Source of the DNA: Vibrio maritimus
GTDB taxonomy: Bacteria > Pseudomonadota > Gammaproteobacteria > Enterobacterales > Vibrionaceae
Reading direction: 5' to 3'
Length of the DNA stretch: 64,000 nt
Assembly: GCF_021441885.1 (NCBI RefSeq)
Contig: NZ_CP090438.1
Location: 1,116,001-1,180,000 of the forward strand
The notes below the pieces were generated by a model, which made no database searches, was not told the origin of the DNA, and worked only from the letters and a program-made list of their open reading frames with translations. The translations under genes and the position numbers were made by a program. Of this stretch, positions 42,886 to 51,349 are shown piece by piece. Each line of letters starts with the position of its first letter. Positions within the stretch are counted from its first letter, which is position 1.

Positions 42886-43758
42886 ATGATGAGCCAACAA
42901 CAGGTTTCTAGAATTAATGACGTATTGTTCTACATACACCAAGATATTAGTCGAGAGCTAACAGCTAGAGAGCTGGCCAATGTAGCGGCATATTCTGAGC
43001 AGCATTTCCACCGTATCTTCAAGAATGTAGTGGGGGAGTCGATTCATCAATACATCCGTCGCACGCGAATGGAGTACGCAGCAAACCAGTTGATGTTCGA
43101 TACTAAGTCGTCAGTTTTGGAGATTGGCAATAAGTGTGGTTTCAGCTCAGTGTCATCGTTCAGTCGCGCCTTTAAAGCCACATTTGATATGTCACCTGGT
43201 ACTTGGCGTAAGCATGATTTGCAGGTTGCGGAAAAGCCCTACCTAAAAGATCCTGAGGTGGCAGAGGGTTACCATCGAGTCGCTGAGCTTACATTACCTA
43301 AGCCCAAAATCGTTGAAGTGCCACAACGCTTTGCCGCTTACGTTCGTCATGAAGGGTATAACCGCTCTATCCGTAATGCATGGCTGGTACTCAAGGCTTG
43401 GGCCAACTCCGAGAACCGTGATTTTTCAACCCAATACGGTTTGCATCACTCGAACCCCGCTTGGGTCGAATTAGATAAGTGCCGCTACGTAGCCTGCATC
43501 GCCATTGATAAGCCACTTAAATATCGCGGTGTTGTGAACCAAATGACGATACCTGGCGGTTTGCACGCGGTGTTTCGATTGACGGGTGTCTATGGTGAGT
43601 TGCTGCCACAAATCAGTATCGTTTTAGAAAAATGGCTACCGGCTTCAGGCTTTAAACTGCGTTCGACGCCAGCGTATGTGCATTACCATCAGAACCACTT
43701 TTTAAACGATGAAGAAGCGTTTGAACTGGATTTTTATTTGCCTATTAGCTTTTTCTAA
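42886..43758 (+). CDS. AraC-family regulator with GyrI-like domain
   Basis: A 290-residue regulator. The N-terminal AraC-type DNA-binding domain (about residues 10-110) has ELTARELANVAAYSEQHFHRIF for the first helix-turn-helix and GFSSVSSFSRAFKATFDMSP for the second. The C-terminal part (about 140-290) is a GyrI-like small-molecule-binding domain ending LDFYLPISFF. Such Rob/SoxS-like plus GyrI proteins sense hydrophobic or drug-like molecules. The divergent aminotransferase is its most likely target. Confidence 0.9.
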   Translation: MMSQQQVSRINDVLFYIHQDISRELTARELANVAAYSEQHFHRIFKNVVGESIHQYIRRTRMEYAANQLMFDTKSSVLEIGNKCGFSSVSSFSRAFKATFDMSPGTWRKHDLQVAEKPYLKDPEVAEGYHRVAELTLPKPKIVEVPQRFAAYVRHEGYNRSIRNAWLVLKAWANSENRDFSTQYGLHHSNPAWVELDKCRYVACIAIDKPLKYRGVVNQMTIPGGLHAVFRLTGVYGELLPQISIVLEKWLPASGFKLRSTPAYVHYHQNHFLNDEEAFELDFYLPISFF

Positions 43759-43759
43759 A

Positions 43760-43915
43760 ACGTGCGCACCAAGCCCCAAGTAGATTCCTGTCTGCGCAGG
43801 CCCACGGCCAGTGGAATGACGGGAGTTTCAGGTTCTTCACACTCAAAATAATCGTCATCTCTGCGCAGGCAGAGATCTACCCAACGCGCGCACCAATCCT
43901 TAAGTAGATTCCTAG
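43760..43915. repeat. Dispersed intergenic repeat, copy B (two units)
   Basis: Unit 1 (43760-43825) holds GTGCGCACCAAGCCCCAAGT, AGTAGATTCCTG, TCTGCGCAGGC and ACGGCCAGTGG. Unit 2 (43850-43915) holds CTCTGCGCAGGCAGAG, GCGCGCACCAATCC and TAAGTAGATTCCTAG. GCACCAAGCCCC, CTGCGCAGGC and ACGGCCAGTGG recur in copy A at 9071-9160, the last in inverted form. It lies in the gap after the AraC gene and has no coding content. Confidence 0.65.
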
Positions 43916-43982
43916 CTACCTAATGAGTCGGTCAGCAACATGATGGTCGTTGGGCTCGATGGATGTATCTCGTTGATTTCAA

Positions 43983-44384
43983 TTATCGAACATAATTAGC
44001 TTCAAGACTGACATACCAACGCCACAGTTGACCATTCTCTCGCTCAACCCAAAGGTCGTTATGAAACTGGTAAACTCTGCCATTAACCACGGCTTGTAAT
44101 GTCTGTTCTCCAGTTACCGAAACCTTTGCAAACTGATCGGAAGTGACTAAAAAAGGCTCTTGATCCTCGATGCTTACAGCATCAGAAAGAACAAAATACG
44201 CGAACTTACTCCCAGCATCGGGATCGGTAGAGACGATGCGGTGAGCGGATATTGAGAACTCATCGTTGAGTTCGATTTCGTTGGTTTGTGGTCCAATTCG
44301 TTCATGCGTCGGTATAAACACCCAAGCGAGAAGAGCGACAATAGCGAGTAGGGCGGTGGCGAGAGCTAGCAGTATTTTTTTCAT
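43983..44384 (-). CDS. Hypothetical membrane-anchored periplasmic protein
   Basis: A 133-residue protein with one N-terminal hydrophobic segment (MKKILLALATALLAIVALLAWVF region). This could be an uncleaved anchor or a signal peptide. A soluble beta-rich domain follows (FAYFVLSDAVSIEDQEP, VNGRVYQFHNDLWVERENG). I do not recognise a family. It stands alone between the repeat region and the ycgB operon end. The ribosome binding site is weak. Confidence 0.6.
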   Translation of the reverse strand: MKKILLALATALLAIVALLAWVFIPTHERIGPQTNEIELNDEFSISAHRIVSTDPDAGSKFAYFVLSDAVSIEDQEPFLVTSDQFAKVSVTGEQTLQAVVNGRVYQFHNDLWVERENGQLWRWYVSLEANYVR

Positions 44385-44555
44385 AGAAATGCTGATCAGT
44401 TAAGCGTTGGCGTCACTTATCCTTTATTCGATTCGCGCTGTCAATTAATGTCGTTAAATAATCGTGGCGAATAAAATTAAGCGGATTACTGCCTAAACAG
44501 CAATCCGCTTAAGATCAGGTGACGTCCTAAGGGGAATAAGGGGTTACCTGATTCG

Positions 44556-46088
44556 TTAAATACTGGAGTTATATGGCTCCCGTTTAGGGCATGTACCCAG
44601 TATTTCTCGTCGGCCAGAATCTTTCACTTCTTCTAAGATGACATCAAAGCCCCATAGTCGATATAGGTGCTTCAACACCTCTTCATGCCCACCGTCTAGA
44701 GGTATACGATTATGTGGAACATGCTGAAGGGTCAGTGAACGATCGCCTCTCACGTCTACGTTGTAGACCTGAATGTTTGGTTCTAAATTGCTTAGGTTAT
44801 ATTGAGCAGCTAACTTTTCTCGAATCTGGCGATAGCCCAACTCGTCGTGAATAGCCGAGACCTCTACAAAGTTCTTACGGTCATCATCGAGGATGGAGAA
44901 GAACTTAAACTCACGCATCAAGCGCGGAGAAAGATACTGGCTGATAAAGCTCTCATCTTTAAAGTTATGCATTGCGAAGTGAACCGCCTCGAGCCAATCG
45001 CTGCCTGCGAGATCTGGGAACCACTCCTTATCTTCATCGGTCGGGTCTTCGCAAATTCGCTTAATGTCTTGGAACATTGCAAAGCCAAGTGCATATGGGT
45101 TTATCCCACTAAAGTAAGGGCTGTTGTAGGGGGGTTGAGCGACTACACTAGTGTGACTGTGCAAGAACTCGAGAATAAACTTATCACTCACCAAACCTTC
45201 ATCATATAGATGATTCAAGATGGTGTAGTGCCAAAATGTAGCCCAACCCTCATTCATCACCTGAGTCTGTTTTTGCGGATAGAAGTATTGGCTTACCTTG
45301 CGCACGATGCGCACGATTTCACGCTGCCAAGGCTCCAGCAGAGGTGCATTTTTCTCAATGAAATAGAGAATGTTCTCTTGAGGTTCCGTTGGGAAACGTA
45401 CCTTTTGCTGCTCCTCTTTTGCGCGGTTCTTAGGTACGGTTTTCCATAGCTCGTTGACTTGAGACTGCAGGTAGGATTCACGCTCTTCTTGACGCGCTTT
45501 CTCTTCAGCGATTGATATCTTCTCAGGTCGCTTATAACGATCCACGCCATAGTTCATCAGTGCGTGACATGAGTCTAGGATTTGCTCAACTTCTTCGACA
45601 CCATATTTCTGCTCGCAGTCAGCAATGTAGTTTTTCGCGAATAAGAGGTAGTCGATGATAGAGCTTGCATCCGTCCATGTTTGGAACAAGTAGTTGCCCT
45701 TAAAGAAAGAGTTGTGACCGTAACAAGCGTGCGCCATAACAAGCGCTTGCATTGTGACGGAGTTCTCTTCCATTAGGTAGGCGATACATGGGTCAGAGTT
45801 GATTACAATCTCGTACGCTAGACCCATTTGTCCATGTTTGTAGCCTTGTTCGGTTTGAATAAACTTCTTACCAAACGACCAGTGGTTATAGTTGATGGGC
45901 ATACCGATACTCGAGTAGGCATCCATCATCTGTTCAGAGGTGATCACCTCGATTTGGTTTGGATAAGTGTCGAGTTTGTAATGCTGAGCAACACGTTTTA
46001 TTTCGACGTGATAGCGCTCGAGCATGTCGAAGGTCCAGTCAGGACCATCAGGTAATACCTTAGATTCTGTCTTGGTCTCAGTGGTCAT
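44556..46088 (-). CDS. ycgB: SpoVR family protein YcgB
   Basis: A 510-residue SpoVR family protein, the same length as E. coli YcgB. Conserved stretches include HACYGHNSFFKGNYLF, NEGWATFWHYTILNHLYDEG and NPYALGFAMFQDI. The clustered His and Glu residues could bind metal. Its exact function is unknown. In gammaproteobacteria it is consistently linked to the YeaG kinase and YeaH in stationary-phase and nitrogen-stress responses. It is the last gene of the prkA-yeaH-ycgB unit, 11 bases after yeaH. Confidence 0.95.
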   Translation of the reverse strand: MTTETKTESKVLPDGPDWTFDMLERYHVEIKRVAQHYKLDTYPNQIEVITSEQMMDAYSSIGMPINYNHWSFGKKFIQTEQGYKHGQMGLAYEIVINSDPCIAYLMEENSVTMQALVMAHACYGHNSFFKGNYLFQTWTDASSIIDYLLFAKNYIADCEQKYGVEEVEQILDSCHALMNYGVDRYKRPEKISIAEEKARQEERESYLQSQVNELWKTVPKNRAKEEQQKVRFPTEPQENILYFIEKNAPLLEPWQREIVRIVRKVSQYFYPQKQTQVMNEGWATFWHYTILNHLYDEGLVSDKFILEFLHSHTSVVAQPPYNSPYFSGINPYALGFAMFQDIKRICEDPTDEDKEWFPDLAGSDWLEAVHFAMHNFKDESFISQYLSPRLMREFKFFSILDDDRKNFVEVSAIHDELGYRQIREKLAAQYNLSNLEPNIQVYNVDVRGDRSLTLQHVPHNRIPLDGGHEEVLKHLYRLWGFDVILEEVKDSGRREILGTCPKREPYNSSI

Positions 46089-46099
46089 AGCACGTCTCC

Positions 46100-47371
46100 C
46101 TATGCTGTCTCTTTTTGAAACAACTCCCTAAACACAGGGAATATGTCTTCTACCGATCGGATGTTCTTCATCGCGAAGTTGTCAAAATCATTCTCGAGCT
46201 TCTCGTACTCATGCCAGAGAGTCTGGTGAGTTCGGCGAGTGATCTCGATATATGAGTAGTACTGACATGCTGGTAGTAGTTTATTCACTAGCAAGTCACG
46301 GCATCGCGGTGAATCGTCGGCCCAGTTATCGCCGTCAGAAGCCTGCGCAGCGTAGATATTCCACTCTCCGGTAGGGTAACGGTCTTCGACTATCTCTTGC
46401 ATGAGTTTTAATGCACTCGAGACAATGGTTCCGCCCGTTTCTTGAGAGTAGAAGAACTCGTGCTCATCCACTTCTTTAGCTTGAGTATGGTGTCTGATAA
46501 ACACCACTTCGACGTTTTCATAGGTTCGTGTAAGGAACAAGTACAACAAGACGTAGAAGCGCTTAGCAATGTCTTTGGTTGCTTGGTCCATGGAGCCAGA
46601 TACATCCATCAAGCAGAACATAACGGCTTGGCTGGAAGGTACTGGACGTTTTTCGTAGTTTTTGAAGCGTAAATCAAAGGTGTCAATAAAAGGAACGCTA
46701 TCGATTTTCTTGCGAAGCTCTGCGATCTCTTCTTTGAGCCTGTTCTCTTCAAGAGGCTGTGCAGGCTCACTGATTTTGATTGCATCAAGCTGTTTATTGA
46801 GCTCATCAAGCATTTTGCGCTTGCCTGCCGTCATAGCGGTACGGCGCGCTAAAGATTGTTGAAGTGAGCGTACGATAGCAATGTTAGAGGGCATGCCCGC
46901 TGTCTGGTAACCAGCACGATGGGTTTTCCACTCTTTTATCTTGTTAATTTGGTTCTTTTTCAGATTTGGAAGTGCGAGATCTTCGAACAAAATATCCAAG
47001 TATTCATCTTTGGATATCTGGAACACAAATTCGTCTTCACCCTCTCCATCAGGGCTAGCTTCACCTTGCCCGGCGCCGCCACCGCCGCCACCTTTTGGTG
47101 GGCGTTCGATTTTGTCGCCAGTGATGAACTGATCGTTACCAGGATGGACGCGCTCTTTTACGCCCCCTTGGCCTTGATGGAAGATAGGCTCATTGAGGTC
47201 TTTGCTCGGAATCGAGACGTCTTCGCCGGTCTCGGTGTTCGTGATCGAGCGACGGTTAACGGCATCGGTCACCGACTCTTTGATCTTCTGCTTATGTCTG
47301 CGCAGAAAACGCTGCCTATTAACGGCACTTTTGTTCTTGCCGTTTAAGCGTCTATCAATAAATTGTGCCAT
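46100..47371 (-). CDS. yeaH: DUF444 / VWA-domain protein YeaH
   Basis: A 423-residue YeaH/YhbH family protein. The N-terminal region is basic and low in complexity, with a glycine-rich stretch (RPPKGGGGGGAGQGE). The C-terminal von Willebrand A domain has VMFCLMDVSGSMDQATKD, the DxSxS metal-binding motif. The N terminus MAQFIDRRLNGKNKSAVNRQ is highly conserved. It probably works as a partner of the YeaG kinase. It sits 76 bases after prkA and 11 before ycgB. Confidence 0.95.
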   Translation of the reverse strand: MAQFIDRRLNGKNKSAVNRQRFLRRHKQKIKESVTDAVNRRSITNTETGEDVSIPSKDLNEPIFHQGQGGVKERVHPGNDQFITGDKIERPPKGGGGGGAGQGEASPDGEGEDEFVFQISKDEYLDILFEDLALPNLKKNQINKIKEWKTHRAGYQTAGMPSNIAIVRSLQQSLARRTAMTAGKRKMLDELNKQLDAIKISEPAQPLEENRLKEEIAELRKKIDSVPFIDTFDLRFKNYEKRPVPSSQAVMFCLMDVSGSMDQATKDIAKRFYVLLYLFLTRTYENVEVVFIRHHTQAKEVDEHEFFYSQETGGTIVSSALKLMQEIVEDRYPTGEWNIYAAQASDGDNWADDSPRCRDLLVNKLLPACQYYSYIEITRRTHQTLWHEYEKLENDFDNFAMKNIRSVEDIFPVFRELFQKETA

Positions 47372-47447
47372 GAGTTACTCCCTGTATTCCCCTCACCATA
47401 CAGCACCCGAGCAAGCGCTCGGGGCTGCAACTAGACAGTCAGGTGTA

Positions 47448-49382
47448 CTATGAGGATTTACGAACTCTCAAGTACCACTCAGACAGCAATCTGACTTGTT
47501 TCTCGGTGTAACCTTTCTCCATCATGCGATTGACGAAATCATCGTGTTTGCGTTGGTCTTCAGACGACGTTTTCGCATTGAACGAGATAACAGGAAGAAG
47601 CTCTTCTGTGTTCGAGAACATTTTCTTCTCGATAACGGTGCGAAGCTTCTCGTAGCTGGTCCAAACAGGGTTTGAGCCATTGTTGTTAGCACGTGCACGT
47701 AGCACGAAGTTCACAATCTCATTACGGAAGTCTTTCGGGTTGCTGATACCAGCGGTCTTCTCAATTTTTTCCAGTTCTTCATTGAGCGATGCACGGTCAA
47801 ATAGCTGGCCAGTCTCTGGATCACGATACTCTTGGTCTTGGATCCAGAAATCAGCATACGTGACGTAGCGGTCAAAGATGTTCTGGCCGTACTCAGAGTA
47901 TGACTCTAAATACGCAGTCTGGATTTCTTTACCGATAAACTCAACGTAGCGAGGAACTAGGTAGCCCTTCAAGAACTCCAGGTACTTCTCCCCAACTTCT
48001 TGAGGGAACTGCTCACGCTCAATCTGCTGTTCGATGACGTAGAACAAGTGAACCGGGTTCGCAGCCACTTCAGTTTGGTCGAAGTTAAACACGCGAGATA
48101 GGATCTTGAACGCGAAACGGGTAGATAGACCAGACATGCCCTCATCGACACCCGCGTAGTCACGGTATTCTTGATAGCTCTTCGCTTTAGGATCGGTGTC
48201 TTTTAGTGTTTCACCATCATAAACGCGCATCTTCGAGAATAGCGATGAGTTTTCTGGCTCTTTCAAGCGAGAAAGAACACTAAATTGACCGAGTAATTCC
48301 AGCGTACTTGGCGAGCAAGGTGCTTTAGATAACTCACTGTTTTCAAGCAATTTCTGGTAGATCTTCACTTCTTCAGAAACGCGCAAGCAATATGGCACCT
48401 TCACAATGTAAACACGGTCTAGGAAGGCTTCGTTGTTTTTGTTGTTTCGGAATGTCTGCCACTCTGATTCATTCGAGTGCGCGAGGATCATGCCATCAAA
48501 CGGCAGCGCAGAAAGACCCTCAGTACCGTTGTAGTTACCTTCTTGAGTCGCAGTAAGTAGCGGGTGAAGGACCTTGATCGGCGCTTTAAACATCTCAACG
48601 AATTCCATCAAGCCTTGGTTAGCTCGACATAGTGCACCAGAGTAGCTGTAGGCATCTGGATCGTCTTGAGAGTAGTGTTCTAATTGACGAATATCGACTT
48701 TACCTACCAATGCAGAGATGTCTTGGTTGTTTTCATCGCCTGGTTCAGTCTTCGCGATAGCGACTTGGTCAAGAATCGATGGTCTTACTTTAACGACTTT
48801 AAATTTGGTAATGTCACCACCGAACTCATGAAGGCGTTTCGCTGCCCATGGCGACATGATTGAGCGTAGGTAGCGCTTTTCGATGCCATATTCGCTCTTA
48901 AGAATATCGCCATCTTCGTTTACGTCGAACAGACAGAACGGGTGATCGCTCACTGGACTGCGCTCACCGTTAGCGGAAAGCACATAAATAGGCATCTTCT
49001 GCATCAAAGCTTTGAGCTTTTCAGCGAGAGAAGATTTACCACCACCAACAGGACCAAGTAGATACAGGATCTGTTTGCGTTCTTCTAGTCCTTGAGCGGC
49101 GTGTTTTAGGTAAGAAACGATTTGTTCGATGGCATCTTCCATGCCGTAGAAGTCTTCGAACGTTTTGTAGCGAGAGATAATACGGTTTGAGAAAATACGA
49201 CTCAAGCGCGGATCCTGTGCGGTGTCGATGACTTCCGGCTCGCCAATAGCGAGTAGAAGACGCTCGGCGGCGTTGGCATAGGCACTTTTATCGTCTTTAC
49301 ATAGAGCTAAGAATTCCTGGATTGATAACTCTTCATCTTTTGCGGCTTCATAACGCGTTTGATAATGATCGAAAATACTCAT
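47448..49382 (-). CDS. yeaG: PrkA-type serine protein kinase YeaG
   Basis: A 644-residue PrkA protein, equal in length to E. coli YeaG. The N-terminal AAA-like domain has the Walker A motif GPVGGGKSSLAEKLK. The C-terminal PrkA domain has the family pattern LDRVYIVKVPYCLRVSEEVKIYQ. E. coli YeaG has kinase activity and is induced in stationary phase and nitrogen starvation under RpoS/NtrC. GGGGAA is the ribosome binding site. I looked for a sigma-54 promoter in the leader and found none with correct spacing. Confidence 0.95.
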   Translation of the reverse strand: MSIFDHYQTRYEAAKDEELSIQEFLALCKDDKSAYANAAERLLLAIGEPEVIDTAQDPRLSRIFSNRIISRYKTFEDFYGMEDAIEQIVSYLKHAAQGLEERKQILYLLGPVGGGKSSLAEKLKALMQKMPIYVLSANGERSPVSDHPFCLFDVNEDGDILKSEYGIEKRYLRSIMSPWAAKRLHEFGGDITKFKVVKVRPSILDQVAIAKTEPGDENNQDISALVGKVDIRQLEHYSQDDPDAYSYSGALCRANQGLMEFVEMFKAPIKVLHPLLTATQEGNYNGTEGLSALPFDGMILAHSNESEWQTFRNNKNNEAFLDRVYIVKVPYCLRVSEEVKIYQKLLENSELSKAPCSPSTLELLGQFSVLSRLKEPENSSLFSKMRVYDGETLKDTDPKAKSYQEYRDYAGVDEGMSGLSTRFAFKILSRVFNFDQTEVAANPVHLFYVIEQQIEREQFPQEVGEKYLEFLKGYLVPRYVEFIGKEIQTAYLESYSEYGQNIFDRYVTYADFWIQDQEYRDPETGQLFDRASLNEELEKIEKTAGISNPKDFRNEIVNFVLRARANNNGSNPVWTSYEKLRTVIEKKMFSNTEELLPVISFNAKTSSEDQRKHDDFVNRMMEKGYTEKQVRLLSEWYLRVRKSS

Positions 49383-49604
49383 AGCTGATTCCCCTTAACC
49401 TGCAAAGCTGACTGTCAACACATATACAATGCGACTCCATGTCAATTTAAAGACTAGTAGGGTTTTCAGATTAATGCTTAACAATTATGCATTTATTTAC
49501 AAAGTCCCTTTGTGATAGCAGGAAAAATCACCCTAGTCTCACTAATAGTACGTAAGTCCTAACTATGGGAGATGACCGTGCAATGAGAAAAAAAATCTCA
49601 AAAA

Positions 49605-49630
49605 AATACCCGCTCAAATTGGCGGGCATT
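49605..49630 (-). terminator. Terminator after yfbU
   Basis: On the minus strand, TGCCCGCC and GCGGGTA form a short stem with an AATTTGA loop followed by seven T, 38 bases past the yfbU stop. Confidence 0.7.
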
Positions 49631-49667
49631 CTTCATAAAATACGACTACAGCCGTTTCAAAAACGTC

Positions 49668-50168
49668 TTAAGCGTTAAAAATCTGGCGGAATTCTGCACT
49701 TGATAGGTGATATTGACGTGGGCAGTTTCTCCACGTAACCAGCATGCGACGATATTTGTCTAGCATTGGAACATGGCTATTGAAGTGGTGGTCACCCTTG
49801 TCGAACTGAGGATACAGACCTTCAGAGTCCACTAAGAAGCGAACATAGTTCACTAACTGTGCTTCAGTTGCAATATCAAAGCCCAAGAACTGTAGACGGC
49901 GCTGATCGACGTCTTTACGATCTTCTTCAGATAGCATTTTGTTTGATTCTTGCATCGCGTGATACATTTCCATGATGTCGATAACTTCACGACACTCATC
50001 TTCTACAAGGCAACCGAACTCTTTGTTCATCTCACGCATTTGTAGCTCGTAGCCACGTTCTACGATGGTCTGAAGACGCTGGTATTTCGCTGCGTTTTCT
50101 GGCGTGAGTTTCGCCATCAGGTAGTACTGGTTAGATAGGATTAGACGTTGAGCGTTTGTCATTTCCAT
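49668..50168 (-). CDS. yfbU: YfbU family protein
   Basis: A 166-residue protein closely similar to E. coli YfbU, sharing MEMTNAQRLILSNQY, RLQTIVERGYELQMRE, IDIMEMYHA and CPRQYHLSS. It is soluble and helical. Overexpression of the E. coli protein is reported to be toxic, but its normal role is not established. The ATG has GAGGC upstream. It has its own terminator and is not coupled to its neighbours. Confidence 0.94.
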   Translation of the reverse strand: MEMTNAQRLILSNQYYLMAKLTPENAAKYQRLQTIVERGYELQMREMNKEFGCLVEDECREVIDIMEMYHAMQESNKMLSEEDRKDVDQRRLQFLGFDIATEAQLVNYVRFLVDSEGLYPQFDKGDHHFNSHVPMLDKYRRMLVTWRNCPRQYHLSSAEFRQIFNA

Positions 50169-50279
50169 GTTGAGAGCCTCACTAAATACTTTCTAATAAG
50201 TTTATGTATGAATACGAATTATCGACAGATTAACAGTATATGTATGACTTATAACATGATCTCAACACATATTTATGAC

Positions 50280-50308
50280 AAAAAACGCGCCTTCTAGCGC
50301 GTTTTTTT
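50280..50308 (-). terminator. Terminator after pflA
   Basis: AAAAACGCGC and GCGCGTTTTT form a GC-cored stem with a six-base loop, 29 bases beyond the pflA stop. It reads as an intrinsic terminator on the minus strand. Confidence 0.85.
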
Positions 50309-50336
50309 CGTGTCAAAGCTTTACAGATTGCAAGCT

Positions 50337-51077
50337 CTAGTATTTCACCGTATCCGTGTATTGAAGCAAGATGCTTTGGATTTCATCCATCACTTCTTTC
50401 TTCGGTGGCTCAACGCCTTCAAGCGGATAATCAAAGCCGAGTGCTTCCCATTTGTGCGCACCAAGTTTGTGGTACGGAAGCAGTTCAACTTTCTCGATGT
50501 TATCCATATCTTTAATGAATTCACCTAACATGTGAGCCGCTTCTGGATCGTCGGTATAACCAGGGACAACGACGTAGCGAATCCAGGTTTTTTGACCGAT
50601 TTTGTGCAGGTAACGTGCAAAGTCGAGAACGCGACGGTTAGAAACGCCGATGAAGTCTTGGTGGATTTCATCTTTCATGTGCTTAAGGTCAAGCATCACG
50701 AGATCGGTGGCTTCCAGCACTTCGTCAACAACGTCAGTATGCTTGCGAATGTAGCCGTTAGTATCAAGACAGGTGTGGATGCCTTCTGCTTGAGCTGCTC
50801 TAAAGAAGTCACGAACAAATTCTGGTTGAAGCATTGCCTCACCACCAGAGCAAGTCACACCACCGCCAGACGCATTCATAAAGTGGCGGTAAGATTTCGC
50901 CTCTTTGATTAGCTCATCGACATTGATTTCTTTGCCGTCATGCGTATCCCAAGTATCGCGGTTGTGGCAATACTGGCAGCGCATAAGACAGCCTTGCATA
51001 AAGACAATAAAACGAATACCCGGTCCATCGACGGTACCGCAAGATTCGAATGAGTGAATGCGACCTGTTGTTGACAT
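50337..51077 (-). CDS. pflA: Pyruvate formate-lyase activating enzyme PflA
   Basis: Radical-SAM enzyme of 246 residues that creates the glycyl radical on PflB under anaerobic conditions. The iron-sulfur CxxxCxxC motif is CLMRCQYCHNRDTW (residues 30-43). GGGVTCSGGEAMLQPEF is the SAM-binding glycine-rich segment. The N terminus RIHSFESCGTVDGPGIRF matches the family. Unlike E. coli, its gene is not adjacent to pflB: an MCP gene and an LpxR-like gene lie between, and pflA has its own promoter region. Confidence 0.96.
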   Translation of the reverse strand: MSTTGRIHSFESCGTVDGPGIRFIVFMQGCLMRCQYCHNRDTWDTHDGKEINVDELIKEAKSYRHFMNASGGGVTCSGGEAMLQPEFVRDFFRAAQAEGIHTCLDTNGYIRKHTDVVDEVLEATDLVMLDLKHMKDEIHQDFIGVSNRRVLDFARYLHKIGQKTWIRYVVVPGYTDDPEAAHMLGEFIKDMDNIEKVELLPYHKLGAHKWEALGFDYPLEGVEPPKKEVMDEIQSILLQYTDTVKY

Positions 51078-51349
51078 ATGCTCTTCTCTACTAACTTATT
51101 TTTACCCGTCATTTTATTACAAAACCACACCCTACGACAGGAAAAGTGGACTCCCATTCATAGTCTGTATCGATCAGTAAACGGCTTCTGTTGCTCATGA
51201 GGTGATAATGTTATAGCGTTGTTAATTATATTATTGGTAAGTGGTACATAGATTGCTAGTTTGCTTAGTCTAGACCAAATTTATTGGTTGTGATTGTCGC
51301 AGTTTGTTTGGTCGAGAGACCAACACGCTTGTCGCTATAAGGGGAAAAC

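Noticed and set aside
47090..47140. Glycine-rich stretch in yeaH as a possible frameshift or slippage site
   Set aside because: A poly-Gly linker is a normal feature of YeaH proteins, and the frame continues intact on both sides.
49398..49415. Sigma-54-like sequence before prkA (yeaG)
   Set aside because: The -24/-12 spacing is off by one and the -24 element reads GA instead of GG. It also lies too close to the start codon and overlaps the leader.
51309..51322. TTGGTC/GACCAA hairpin before the MCP gene as part of a sigma-28 promoter
   Set aside because: No TAAA-N15-GCCGATAA match is present; the only exact sigma-28 site in the window is at cheV.
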